From Elusimicrobiota bacterium (lineage in GTDB: Bacteria > Elusimicrobiota > Elusimicrobia > Elusimicrobiales > UBA9959): a stretch of DNA of 42,545 bases. Below the pieces are notes generated by a model. That model was not told the origin of the DNA. It saw only the letters and a program-made list of their open reading frames with translations, and did no database searches. The stretch covers positions 1 to 42,545 of the forward strand of contig DMES01000076.1 in the NCBI GenBank assembly GCA_003450815.1, given 5' to 3'. Numbering within the stretch: the first letter of the stretch is position 1; each line of letters begins with the position of its first letter. A program made the position numbers and the translations under genes. Shown piece by piece: positions 15,791-23,508 of this stretch.

Positions 15791-17263
15791 TTATTCAGTT
15801 CCTTTTGTGCCTGTATTTTTGGGATTGGATACTTTTCGTAACGAGAAACACCAGCCAAGTATTTCTCTTAGAAGTCTTTTTGAATTGGCGAATTCCATGG
15901 CATTAGGTAAAATGGGATAATCCTTATTGTTTACAATGGAGTCCGGCACCGCCAGATGATAAACCCGGCCCGGTACAAGCGGGCCATAGTCCGTTTCCAC
16001 ACTTTTTATGCCGTTTTCTCCATCAATTATTCTAAGTCCGGAAACGCTTATATCCGACAGGAGCTTGTCTTCCAGGGCCTCCGCCAGTTCGGCGCCGCGT
16101 ATTTTCACAAAAACCACGCTGGTGTCGTATGGCATCACCTTGTGGATGTCTCCCACTGTAACAGGCCCGCTGGAAAGCCCCGCGGCCAGATCTGAATTTA
16201 CAAGCAGAGCGGCATTTGAACGCGCCCAGCGTTTCATGCAGGCGGCGGTGAAATCTCCCACGGGTGATTTTACCCCGTCGCGTAACGGAAGATCTGTTGA
16301 CAGAAAACCCAGGCGCCGGCCCATATAGCGCGTGACCGAGTGTAAATGCCTGTTTACAACAGCAAGGGCGTCCGGGTCTTCGCCGTACCTGGCTTTATCA
16401 AGCGCCAACAGGTTCCAGTCTATGGAGGTGATCGCCCCTGTGTCTGGTTCAAGGTATAAGCATATGCGCGCGACGCGAGGGCCGCGGCCTGAGGGAACCA
16501 CCCATGACTTGCCCGACTTGAATGGTTTTTTTAAAGACGGTTCGTCGGTGATTATGAGGTCTGTTCTCGGTAGTTTTTCCAGGAATTTTCGGTAGAATTC
16601 CGGCTTTGCCGCTGTTTTGGGGTTAATGTTTAAAAGCATCACGGTGATTTTGGCTCCGCCGTCTTTCAGCGCTTTCAGCGCTTTTTCTATTTCGTAGCTT
16701 TCCTTTTCCAGGCGGTAGTTCAACAAATTCTTAGGCTGGTTCGCCTTATGCGGATCCGCAACGGTAATAGCAAATACGCCTATTTTGCGGCCGCCCGTTT
16801 CAAGTATGGCGAAGCTGCGCAAAAAATCAGGTTTTTTATTGCTGCTCTTCAGATATAGATTTGAGGCCAGCAGGGGAAATGAGGCTGTCTTTGCAAGTTT
16901 TTCAAGCTCCCGGGTGGGAAAGGCCAGATCATTATAGCCGGGTGAGGCGGCCGAATAAGGTACGGCATCCATACAGTCAAGCACCGCCTGCGCGCCCATT
17001 ATATGACCCTCAGAGGTTTCTGAAAGCCAGTTGCCCATATCCAGCGCAAGTTTTGGCCTGCTCTCACCCTTATAGAGATTTTTAAAAACCGCTATGCCTC
17101 CGGTCCGGGACCCTTTCAGGGAGGGTTCCGGCTCGGCGCTTATTCTGCCTTCAAGTCTTGCGGTGACAAAAATTACCGCCTCTTCTTTTCTTGAACAGGA
17201 GCAAAAAAATAATAAACTGGCGCTGAGCGTAGCGGCCTGATTGAAAAGTTTTTTTATCGGCAT
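15791..17263 (-). CDS. Catalytically degenerate 5'-nucleotidase-like lipoprotein
   Basis: A 490-residue paralogue of the 5'-nucleotidase encoded just upstream. The N-terminus has a signal peptide and a CSC lipobox-like end (C21/C23). Aligned by eye with its neighbour, every metal-ligand motif is changed: SDVHG to ARLEG, SGDMF to MGNWL, GNHDYD to GYNDLA, AHIGLGG to LNINPKT, GGHSHT to a segment without His. The C-terminal 5_nucleotid_C domain is kept in outline (SPVGDFTAACMKRW, VGDIHKVMPYDTSVV). The reading frame is intact at full length, so this is a conserved pseudoenzyme rather than a pseudogene. It is followed without a gap by the altered AphA-like gene. Confidence 0.7.
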   Translation of the reverse strand: MPIKKLFNQAATLSASLLFFCSCSRKEEAVIFVTARLEGRISAEPEPSLKGSRTGGIAVFKNLYKGESRPKLALDMGNWLSETSEGHIMGAQAVLDCMDAVPYSAASPGYNDLAFPTRELEKLAKTASFPLLASNLYLKSSNKKPDFLRSFAILETGGRKIGVFAITVADPHKANQPKNLLNYRLEKESYEIEKALKALKDGGAKITVMLLNINPKTAAKPEFYRKFLEKLPRTDLIITDEPSLKKPFKSGKSWVVPSGRGPRVARICLYLEPDTGAITSIDWNLLALDKARYGEDPDALAVVNRHLHSVTRYMGRRLGFLSTDLPLRDGVKSPVGDFTAACMKRWARSNAALLVNSDLAAGLSSGPVTVGDIHKVMPYDTSVVFVKIRGAELAEALEDKLLSDISVSGLRIIDGENGIKSVETDYGPLVPGRVYHLAVPDSIVNNKDYPILPNAMEFANSKRLLREILGWCFSLRKVSNPKNTGTKGTE

Positions 17264-17297
17264 ATCAGCCCAAATATCTTCAGCGATTCCCCTGGGC

Positions 17298-17328
17298 CTA
17301 AAAAATCAGTTCTGACTGAATTTTTTAG
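17298..17328 (-). terminator. Possible terminator between the nucleotidase genes
   Basis: CTAAAAAATCAGT (17298-17310) pairs with ACTGAATTTTTTAG (17315-17328) with one bulged base and a 4-nt loop, right after the stop of the canonical nucleotidase gene. The T-run lies inside the stem, so termination may be partial. Confidence 0.4.
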
Positions 17329-17334
17329 ATTTGG

Positions 17335-18891
17335 TCAGAATTTGGTTATCCTGCCGCCTGTGGGGACCGCGGTTATCGGATTTTCTTTTAAATCTTTTAT
17401 CAGCAAATCCCTTATCGGGCGCATGGTGTCCTGTGATTTTTCAGCTTTCGTAAATGCTTTGCCGCCGGTGCCTCCGGTGGTAAGGTAATTGTTGGTGGCC
17501 ACGCTGAACTTATCCTCCGGCTTTATTTCCTTCCCGTCTTTTTCCAGGAGTAGTCCCGTCGCTTTTCCGTTCTGGCCATCGTGGAATTTAATTGAAAGCC
17601 CTGAAACCTGCAGGGCGCTCCTGCCGTGCCGGATATTGTCCGCGGCCAGCTCTAAAAGCTGGGCGCCGGTCATTGTAAGGGTTATCAGCGTGTTCTCAAA
17701 AGGCATTACCTGGTAAACATCGCGCGTCTTTATCAGTCCCTTGGTAAGCACGGACCGGATGCCCGCGGTGTTCTGAAAAGCCAGCTCCATACCCGATTGC
17801 CTGCGCATGGCGTCGGTCACCCAGTTGCCGATGGGCGAATCAAGCCCTTCCTGGGAAAGGCCGAGGTCAACGGCAGTCTCACTTACCGCCTTGTCCATTT
17901 CCTTGTTAACCTCCACGCTCAAAGAGCTGATGGTTTTGATTACCTCGGCGTCCTGCCCGGTTTTATCGATCCAAAGGGGGATAAGTTCGGCTTTAGCTCC
18001 TTTAAATCTGCCTGTGGCGTCGTCGAAGTCAAGGTCTACCTTTGTAACATCTGTAAGTCCCCAGAAACTTTCGGCCAGCAAGGTGGAGCTGGGTTTGTCA
18101 AAATAACCGTTGAGCAGGCCCGTATGGCTATGTCCGCCTATCACTACTGCGGCGTCTTTGGCCGCTCTTGCCATCGGGATCGTGCCGTAGGCGGCTTCTT
18201 CGTCTGTGAGCGTTATAGTTGAAATGTCGACCTTTCTGCCGCCGAAGTCGCCTCCCAGACCGATGTGGGCGAGCACTATAACGGCGTCAGGCTTTTGCCT
18301 CCGTATTTCTTCCATCCACTTGGCAGTATCGCCGGGCTCGCCGGCAAATACCAGGTGCGCCACATTGGACGGCAGGGTGGAGTGCGAAGTGTGTGTGCCG
18401 GCGATGCCAAGCACCGCTATGCGCTCTCCCGCTTTTTCTATTATTACATAGGGTTTCAGATAGTCAACATTTTTGCCGGTGGCCTTAGCATAGATATTTG
18501 CTCCAAGCATGTGAAAAGCGGCGCTGGAAACCAGCGTTTTAAGATTGCTTTCGGTATAGTCGTAATCGTGATTGCCTGTAACCCCCGCCGAGTAGCCCAG
18601 CTGGTTCATAAGTATTATGCTTGCCATGCCCTTGGTAAAATTGCCTTCCGGCGTACCCTGGAACATGTCTCCTGAATCAAGCAAAAGGTAGGGATTCTTT
18701 TCATTTTTTAAAAGGGAAGACAGCGCCGCAAAACCGCCGATGATCCGTGTTGAATTTTCCTTGTCCCATTTAGCGGGCCTGGCCGAATACCAGCCGTGCA
18801 CGTCGCTTGTATGATAAACGGAAATGGTTTTCGCATTTAAAATTCCTGCTGAAAGCAGCAAACAGAAAGTTAGTATAGTTGTGTTTTTCAT
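17335..18891 (-). CDS. Secreted 5'-nucleotidase / UshA-family metallophosphatase
   Basis: A 518-residue exported enzyme expected to dephosphorylate extracellular nucleotides. A signal peptide (MKNTTILTFCLLLSAGILNA) is followed by a metallophosphatase domain with the full ligand set: HTSDVHG, DSGDMFQG, TGNHDYDY, LAHIGLGGD, GGHSHTG. The C-terminal substrate domain has GNWVTDAMR, FQNTAGIRS and a GTGGKAF segment. AAGGAG lies before the ATG. The first 4 bases overlap the stop of the upstream helical protein gene, and the downstream gene is a degenerate paralogue. Whether it has nucleotide-sugar or cyclic-nucleotide activity is not visible. Confidence 0.92.
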   Translation of the reverse strand: MKNTTILTFCLLLSAGILNAKTISVYHTSDVHGWYSARPAKWDKENSTRIIGGFAALSSLLKNEKNPYLLLDSGDMFQGTPEGNFTKGMASIILMNQLGYSAGVTGNHDYDYTESNLKTLVSSAAFHMLGANIYAKATGKNVDYLKPYVIIEKAGERIAVLGIAGTHTSHSTLPSNVAHLVFAGEPGDTAKWMEEIRRQKPDAVIVLAHIGLGGDFGGRKVDISTITLTDEEAAYGTIPMARAAKDAAVVIGGHSHTGLLNGYFDKPSSTLLAESFWGLTDVTKVDLDFDDATGRFKGAKAELIPLWIDKTGQDAEVIKTISSLSVEVNKEMDKAVSETAVDLGLSQEGLDSPIGNWVTDAMRRQSGMELAFQNTAGIRSVLTKGLIKTRDVYQVMPFENTLITLTMTGAQLLELAADNIRHGRSALQVSGLSIKFHDGQNGKATGLLLEKDGKEIKPEDKFSVATNNYLTTGGTGGKAFTKAEKSQDTMRPIRDLLIKDLKENPITAVPTGGRITKF

Positions 18892-19469
18892 TGTTCGGTT
18901 CTCCTTAATGGTTTATTCCGCGCCGACACCAGATCTTCTGAAAGTTTCTCCGCTTCGTACAGCCATTTGTCAAAGTCATTGTAAAGGGTGACTAGCTGCA
19001 GATTTACCAAAAAATCATCCGCCTCGTTTAAATGGCCTGTCTTAAAAAGACTGAGCTGTTTTCTGCCGGCCGATATAAGTTTGCCTCCCCGCGCGGCGGC
19101 CTCACACCGCTTTGAAGAGGAACCCGTGATGGCTTCCCCAAGATTGTCTAACAGGGAAATATATACGGCAAAGAACCATACGGTTTCAGGGGTCCTGGCG
19201 AGCTTATGGCTTCTGATGTCAGAGAAACCTTTTTCAACCAGCGCCAGTATCTGTTCTATATCGCGGATAAGCCGGCTGGGTTTTAACTGGCTGTTCCCGT
19301 TCCCGGTTTTTAGAAGCATGTCTTGCAACCGCTTTTTTGCCCTGTTGATTCTGTGCGGGTCAGGCGTTTCCTGCGCCAGGCAGTAAACCAAATCCCGCAA
19401 TTCCTTCAGGGCAACGGCCACTTGGTAAAGCCCGGGATTTCTTAGGCGCAATAAGAGAGTATGTATCAT
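18888..19469 (-). CDS. Uncharacterised helical protein, first gene of the nucleotidase cluster
   Basis: 193 residues, predicted mostly helical and hydrophilic, with no signal peptide and no motif I recognise. It contains several Leu/Lys-rich heptad-like helices and a short hydrophobic stretch (TVWFFAVYISLLDNL). Its stop overlaps the nucleotidase ATG (ATGA), so the two should be co-translated. The start is uncertain: AAGGA touches the ATG at 19469 with almost no spacing. Function unknown; the coupling suggests a role with the exported nucleotidase. Confidence 0.55.
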   Translation of the reverse strand: MIHTLLLRLRNPGLYQVAVALKELRDLVYCLAQETPDPHRINRAKKRLQDMLLKTGNGNSQLKPSRLIRDIEQILALVEKGFSDIRSHKLARTPETVWFFAVYISLLDNLGEAITGSSSKRCEAAARGGKLISAGRKQLSLFKTGHLNEADDFLVNLQLVTLYNDFDKWLYEAEKLSEDLVSARNKPLRRTEQ

Positions 19470-19507
19470 TCCTTAAAAGTGTTGAAGTGACGTTACTGTT
19501 CAGGTGG

Positions 19508-19582
19508 AAAGGCTGTAGGCGGTTCGACTGTAGGTAAAAAGCCGATACAACCAACAACCTTCAGCCTAACAGCCCTCGCCTA
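19508..19582. repeat. Heptamer hairpin element, GGCTGTA/CAGCCTA type
   Basis: Left-arm units AGGCTGT, AGGCGGT, TCGACTG, TAGGTAA face right-arm units CTTCAGC, CTAACAG, CCCTCGC, CTAC. It lies between the rplM-rpsI terminator and the helical protein gene. Confidence 0.65.
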
Positions 19583-19601
19583 CGCAGTTATTAGATGATA
19601 C

Positions 19602-19633
19602 AAAAAAACGCGGGGAGGATAAACCTCCCCGCG
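19602..19633 (-). terminator. Rho-independent terminator of rplM-rpsI
   Basis: On the minus strand a perfect CGCGGGGAGG/CCTCCCCGCG stem with a 5-nt loop is followed by seven T residues. It lies 22 bp after the rpsI stop. This is the clearest intrinsic terminator in the window apart from the one at 32713. Confidence 0.92.
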
Positions 19634-19655
19634 TCTTGTAAAGACTCCGCGAGTT

Positions 19656-20054
19656 TTATCTCTTGGAGAACTGGAATCTCTTTCTCGCCTTGGGCTGGCC
19701 GTATTTCTTCCTTTCCACCATGCGCGAGTCTCTGGTAAGGAAACCTGCCTTTTTCATGGACGAGCGGAAGCTTGGCCCCAGGCTTGCGATGGCGCGGGAA
19801 ATGCCGTGGCGTATGGCTCCGGCCTGGCTGGAAACTCCGCCGCCTTCAACCTTCACTATACAGTCAAATTTCTGGTCCTTGGCAAGGTCAAAGGGGGAGT
19901 TTATCACAGCCGCCAGGCGCGGGGTATTGCCGAAATAATCCTTCAACTCTTTTGAGTTTACAGTCATTTTGCCGGTGCCGCCCTGCATGAGCCTTACCTG
20001 CGCCACGGAGGTTTTTCTTCTGCCGGTGGCCAGTATTAAATTTTTATTTTCCAT
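19656..20054 (-). CDS. rpsI: Ribosomal protein S9
   Basis: 30S protein S9, 132 residues. Family hallmarks are ATGRRKTSVAQVRL at the N-terminus, NSKELKDYFGN, VKVEGGGVSSQAGAIRHGISRA, and the C-terminal ARKRFQFSKR tail that contacts P-site tRNA. An AAGGA motif lies upstream of the ATG. It follows rplM by 58 bp; that gap contains a 12-bp hairpin. A strong terminator closes the operon. Confidence 0.97.
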   Translation of the reverse strand: MENKNLILATGRRKTSVAQVRLMQGGTGKMTVNSKELKDYFGNTPRLAAVINSPFDLAKDQKFDCIVKVEGGGVSSQAGAIRHGISRAIASLGPSFRSSMKKAGFLTRDSRMVERKKYGQPKARKRFQFSKR

Positions 20055-20068
20055 AATATATCCTTTTC

Positions 20069-20097
20069 CCGAAAAACTGCGAACTGCAGTTTTTCGG
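20069..20097 (-). other. Hairpin between rplM and rpsI
   Basis: CCGAAAAACTGC (20069-20080) pairs with GCAGTTTTTCGG (20086-20097) across a 5-nt loop. On the minus strand it ends about 10 nt before the rpsI Shine-Dalgarno and has no U-run, so it is more likely a processing or stability stem than a terminator. Confidence 0.5.
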
Positions 20098-20112
20098 AAC
20101 TTTTAACCTGTG

Positions 20113-20559
20113 TCAAACTTTACCGCTTTCTTTTTTATCTGCCGGGTTTGGAAACTGTGTCTGGCCGGCGGCAAAAATATTGAGCCGTTTCATGCGCCGG
20201 TCCCGGAGCCTGTTATCATCCAGCATGCGCCGGACGGCCAGATTCAGCACCTTGGTCGGGTCGTTTTCCATCTGCCGTTTGTAGGGTATAACCTTGGCGC
20301 CGCCGGCGTAGCCGGAATGTCTGAAATAAAACTTATCCTCCAGTTTATTGCCGGTTACTTTTATTTTGGCGGCGTTTGTGACCACCACGAAGTCGCCGCA
20401 GTCCATGCCGGGGGTATAAATCCGTTTGTGTTTGCCGATTAGAAGGATGGCAATTTTACTGGCAAGCCGGCCAAGAATCTGGCCGTCGCCGTCAAAAAAA
20501 TGCCACTTTCTGTTTTTTTCAACTTCATTCACGCTGGGTAAAGTCGTTTTCTGTATCAT
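20113..20559 (-). CDS. rplM: Ribosomal protein L13
   Basis: 50S protein L13, 148 residues. Recognisable segments are KWHFFDGDGQILGRLASKIA, GDFVVVTNAAKIKVTGNK, YFRHSGYAGG and AVRRMLDDNRLRDRRMKRLNIF. Several positions differ from common forms (for example MLDDNRLRDR in place of MLPKNKLG), but the fold-defining motifs remain. There is no Shine-Dalgarno before the ATG, and promoter-like boxes end 9 nt upstream. It heads the rplM-rpsI operon. Confidence 0.95.
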   Translation of the reverse strand: MIQKTTLPSVNEVEKNRKWHFFDGDGQILGRLASKIAILLIGKHKRIYTPGMDCGDFVVVTNAAKIKVTGNKLEDKFYFRHSGYAGGAKVIPYKRQMENDPTKVLNLAVRRMLDDNRLRDRRMKRLNIFAAGQTQFPNPADKKESGKV

Positions 20560-20568
20560 AGATAGACT

Positions 20569-20598
20569 ATGATAACAAATTTCACGCCATTATGTAAA
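20569..20598 (-). promoter_or_regulatory. Candidate promoter of rplM
   Basis: Minus strand: TTTACA (20593-20598), 18 bp, TATCAT (20569-20574), 9 nt, then the rplM ATG. Each box matches the sigma-70 consensus at 5 of 6 positions. Start of transcription would fall at or within a few bases of the ATG. Confidence 0.5.
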
Positions 20599-20609
20599 AT
20601 TATTTCCTA

Positions 20610-20655
20610 ATATTCTCATCAATTCCGCAAACAACAACGGAATTGATGAGAATAT
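20610..20655. other. Perfect 18-bp inverted repeat upstream of rplM
   Basis: 20610-20627 is the exact reverse complement of 20638-20655, with a 10-nt A/C-rich loop. It lies between the end of the large TPR gene and the rplM promoter. No T-run follows on the minus strand. It could end the TPR transcript or bind a dimeric regulator. Confidence 0.7.
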
Positions 20656-20702
20656 GTGGCTTAAACAGGGATTGATTAATTTAGCTAATTGTCTGGAGAC
20701 GC

Positions 20703-22859
20703 CTAACCTCCTGTCCAGATTTCCCTGTTCTCGCAGAAACGATGCCGTTTAACCGCGCCGGTGCCGAAAAAAGCGGTGGAGGTGTCGCTATTAGGAATTG
20801 AGTCGCTGTCGCCGCTTCTGTACTTTTCTATATAGGAGGGCAGTTTATCGTTTATGGAATTGGAGCATACGGCCGGGGCAGGCAGATAACAGAGGAGATA
20901 GCGGAGGCGCGCGCCGTCGGTTATTATTAGAAGATTGACAGGGTCGTTTTTCAGGATTTCCGGAGGACAGTCTGTGGCTTTCATCAGCCAAAGGTATTCC
21001 GGCTCCGAAATTTCGCGGTAGCCCCTGCTAAGCGCGGTTTCAATTTCTTTATTCGCTTTCTCCGCCTGCGGACTAGCGGGGACCGCCTCGTATGTCAGAA
21101 GCCAGGATTTTTTTCCGCTTTTGGCCAGACGCAGGGCGGCATCGCCCTCCGCCGTCAGCTTGCCCGCTTTGTTGAAAAGAGGCGCTCCCGCATTATCGCG
21201 AAGCTTGAAAACATCTCTAAGCGTAATTGGCCGGCCTTCAAAAAAAATCACCGCGTCCTTTGACAAATAAGAAAGGTATAGGCGGTATCCGGCGCCGGTA
21301 AGCAAAAGTCTGGGGCCCTTCTCGCTTTGTTTCTCCAGTATCAGGCCTTTTAAAGAGTGGTTCTTTACTTTAAGATAGTCCACGGCGCCGTTTCTTTCTG
21401 CGGTTGTAATATCCTTGAACAGTTTAAGGTCTTCGGAAGCGGGAGAAATCTTTTTCGGATCAACCGCCTGTCGCTCTTTCAACGAGGCGAGCGCCTGTTC
21501 AGGGAGGGTAAGCCCAGTTTCTATTTCAGCCAGGCGCAAGCGAGCCCTGGCGTTGGCCGGTTCGGCCGAAAGCATTTTTTCATAAATACCGGAAGCGGAT
21601 TTAATATCTCCGCGCATCTCAAGAATCCCGGCAAGGCCGTTGAGGGCGGTTAAATCATAGGGGCTTGTTTTTAGGGCGGTTCTATACGCTTCTTCCGCGT
21701 CCGCCTGCAGCCCCAGCTTCATAAAAGTTTCAGCCGCTTTTACCAGGCAAAAGGCCGCCATCGGCCGCTTTTTGTAAAGTTCCGCCGCCCTGCTATACTC
21801 ATCCACGGCGTCTTCGTAGCGGCCCAGACGTATAAGGAGGCCGGCGTGGTCTTTGCGCAGGTCAGGGTCGGAGGGGGCGAGTTTTAAGCACTCACCGCTT
21901 GTGCGCGCAGCCGTTTCAAGGAGCCCGTTGGCAAGTTCGGAGCGGAAGTCTTGAGCGCATTTTTCAGCATTCGCGACGGTCGCTCCTAATGCGACTGCCT
22001 GCTGTCCGGATAAGGGCTCGCTAACGGCGGCTGGTTTTTGCGGCACCCGCATATTTGGCATGTCCTGGGGCGGCGTTTTCTTCGAAAGTTCGTGTATTTT
22101 TGTATTTGTAAAAAAGATTTCTGTGGGCTGCCCGGCGGCTTTATCTTCTTTGATCAAATCAAAAACTCTAAGATAATCCTTTAGAGCTGCTCCGGTTTCC
22201 CCGAATTTCTCCATGACGGCTGCGCGGTTAAGATAAGCTTTGCGGTTGTCGGGAAATAATTCCACGCCTTGCGAAAGCGTTTCTTCCGCTTTTATCTTGT
22301 TTCCGGCCTGCGCCCAGGTTAACCCCAGTTCGCGGTAAACGGAATAAGGCATTGCGTTTAGTTCCATAGCTTTTCTGCAGTTTGACAGCGCTTTTATAAT
22401 CTCTCCGCCGTTTCTCTGTAGTTTGCAGAGGCCCAGATAATAGCCGTAATAATCTTTGTTTTTTTTCAGGGCCTGGACGGTAACGGCTTTAAAGGCCGCG
22501 CTTAAAGCGGTTAAGGCTGAAGGCACAACCGCTGTCGCATACCGAAAGTCACCAGTCATAGGATTCTGGGGAGCCGTTACTTGTGACTTGTGACTTGTGA
22601 CTTGTGACTGCGGGCCTATTGGGGCGTTTTCGGGTAAAAGTTCAAGGGTGTAAAGATACAGGCTTTTATCGGAGGGGTTTTGTTTAAGCGCTGCGACTGC
22701 TATGTCAAGCGCCCTGCCGGAAAGACCGGCGGCTTCAAGTTCTTTTGCCTGCGTAAGAGGTGTAATGTTTTGAGCGGTGGCCGCAAAAATCAGTCCCGCC
22801 GCGGTCAGATAAGCTGGCGCAAGGCAGACAAAAATTATCTTTATACCGGCCGCGAACAT
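20703..22859 (-). CDS. Secreted or membrane-tethered TPR protein
   Basis: 718 residues with an N-terminal hydrophobic signal or anchor (about residues 5-28). Two blocks of TPR repeats follow (about 140-235 and 315-460), with the usual A-x-x-x-Y and Pro-at-end pattern. The C-terminal 240 residues are of unrecognised type (LKGLILEKQSEKGPRLLLTGAGYRLYL, later LLIITDGARLRYLL). Residues around 84-96 (SQVTSHKSQVT) are encoded by four tandem 7-nt repeats (22580-22607), apparently an in-frame repeat insertion. An AAGGCGG precedes the ATG. It is probably a periplasmic scaffold; function unknown. Confidence 0.7.
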   Translation of the reverse strand: MFAAGIKIIFVCLAPAYLTAAGLIFAATAQNITPLTQAKELEAAGLSGRALDIAVAALKQNPSDKSLYLYTLELLPENAPIGPQSQVTSHKSQVTAPQNPMTGDFRYATAVVPSALTALSAAFKAVTVQALKKNKDYYGYYLGLCKLQRNGGEIIKALSNCRKAMELNAMPYSVYRELGLTWAQAGNKIKAEETLSQGVELFPDNRKAYLNRAAVMEKFGETGAALKDYLRVFDLIKEDKAAGQPTEIFFTNTKIHELSKKTPPQDMPNMRVPQKPAAVSEPLSGQQAVALGATVANAEKCAQDFRSELANGLLETAARTSGECLKLAPSDPDLRKDHAGLLIRLGRYEDAVDEYSRAAELYKKRPMAAFCLVKAAETFMKLGLQADAEEAYRTALKTSPYDLTALNGLAGILEMRGDIKSASGIYEKMLSAEPANARARLRLAEIETGLTLPEQALASLKERQAVDPKKISPASEDLKLFKDITTAERNGAVDYLKVKNHSLKGLILEKQSEKGPRLLLTGAGYRLYLSYLSKDAVIFFEGRPITLRDVFKLRDNAGAPLFNKAGKLTAEGDAALRLAKSGKKSWLLTYEAVPASPQAEKANKEIETALSRGYREISEPEYLWLMKATDCPPEILKNDPVNLLIITDGARLRYLLCYLPAPAVCSNSINDKLPSYIEKYRSGDSDSIPNSDTSTAFFGTGAVKRHRFCENREIWTGG
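22547..22607. repeat. Heptamer array inside the TPR coding sequence
   Basis: Four exact CTTGTGA copies in tandem (22580-22607) face a partly complementary AGTCACC-AGTCATA arm at about 22546-22559. The unit differs from the intergenic GTCAGAA type by one base on the opposite strand. Three 7-nt units are 21 nt, so the reading frame is kept. Confidence 0.8.
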
Positions 22860-22907
22860 ATTTTCCGCCTTGTTAATTTAGTGGTACAAAATAGAGAATA
22901 AAGTTAT

Positions 22908-22955
22908 TAAAGGAACTCCTTAACCCTAGCCCCTAGCCCCTAGCCCCTAGCCCCT
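22908..22955. repeat. Heptamer array at the 3' end of dcd
   Basis: Four exact TAGCCCC copies (22927-22954) adjoin an AAGGAACTCCTT palindrome (22910-22921). No second heptamer arm is present, so this looks like half an element. The array overlaps the last codons and the stop of dcd. Confidence 0.8.
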
Positions 22956-23508
22956 TCATTATCCTTGGAAGCGTAACTCCGCGCTGCGACTGGTATTTCC
23001 CTTTTCTGTCCTTGTAGGATATCTCGCAGATCTTGTCGCTCTCAAGAAAAATCAGCTGCGCTATTCCTTCATCGGAATAGATTTTAGCCGGCAGAGGTGT
23101 GGTGTTTGAAATTTCAAGGGTCAGATGCCCCTCCCATTCCGGTTCAAGCGGGGTGATGTTTACCACTATTCCGCAGCGGGCATAAGTGCTCTTGCCTATG
23201 CAGAGGCCTATAACGCCGCGCGGTATCCGGAAATATTCCACGGAGCGAGACAGCGCAAATGAGTGGGCCGGCACTATGCAGTACGGCGCCTTGATATCGA
23301 CGAAAGATTTGGAATTAAATTCTTTGGGATCAACCACGCAGTTGTGCACATCCGTGAAAACTTTGTACTCGTTCGCTACCCGGATATCGTAGCCATAGGA
23401 GGAAAGCCCGTAGGAAATGCGGCCTTTAGCAACAAGTTTTTCCACAAACGGGGAGATCATTTTATTTTTCAGACAATTCTCGCGTATCCATGAATCAGAT
23501 TTGAGCAT
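22933..23508 (-). CDS. dcd: dCTP deaminase
   Basis: Converts dCTP to dUTP for thymidylate synthesis. 191 residues from the ATG at 23508, which has a GGAGGA Shine-Dalgarno and gives the usual MLKSDSWIRENC start; an upstream in-frame ATG (23547) lies inside the phytoene synthase gene. Conserved motifs are SYGLSSYGYDIRV, FALSRSVEYFRIPRGVIGLCIGKSTYARCGI and SDEGIAQLIFLESD. The start overlaps the end of the phytoene synthase gene by 14 bp. The last six residues (GLGARG) and the TAG stop are encoded by the intergenic heptamer array, so the native C-terminus has been replaced or extended. Confidence 0.95.
   Translation of the reverse strand: MLKSDSWIRENCLKNKMISPFVEKLVAKGRISYGLSSYGYDIRVANEYKVFTDVHNCVVDPKEFNSKSFVDIKAPYCIVPAHSFALSRSVEYFRIPRGVIGLCIGKSTYARCGIVVNITPLEPEWEGHLTLEISNTTPLPAKIYSDEGIAQLIFLESDKICEISYKDRKGKYQSQRGVTLPRIMKGLGARG

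Noticed and set aside
15079..17263. Pseudogene interpretation of the two degenerate phosphatases
   Set aside because: Both frames are full length, with start sites, an export or membrane signal and family landmarks outside the active site. Decayed genes would be expected to carry stops or frameshifts.
22927..22954. Short tandem repeats as a CRISPR array
   Set aside because: Units are 7 nt with no spacers, and no cas gene is present in the window.
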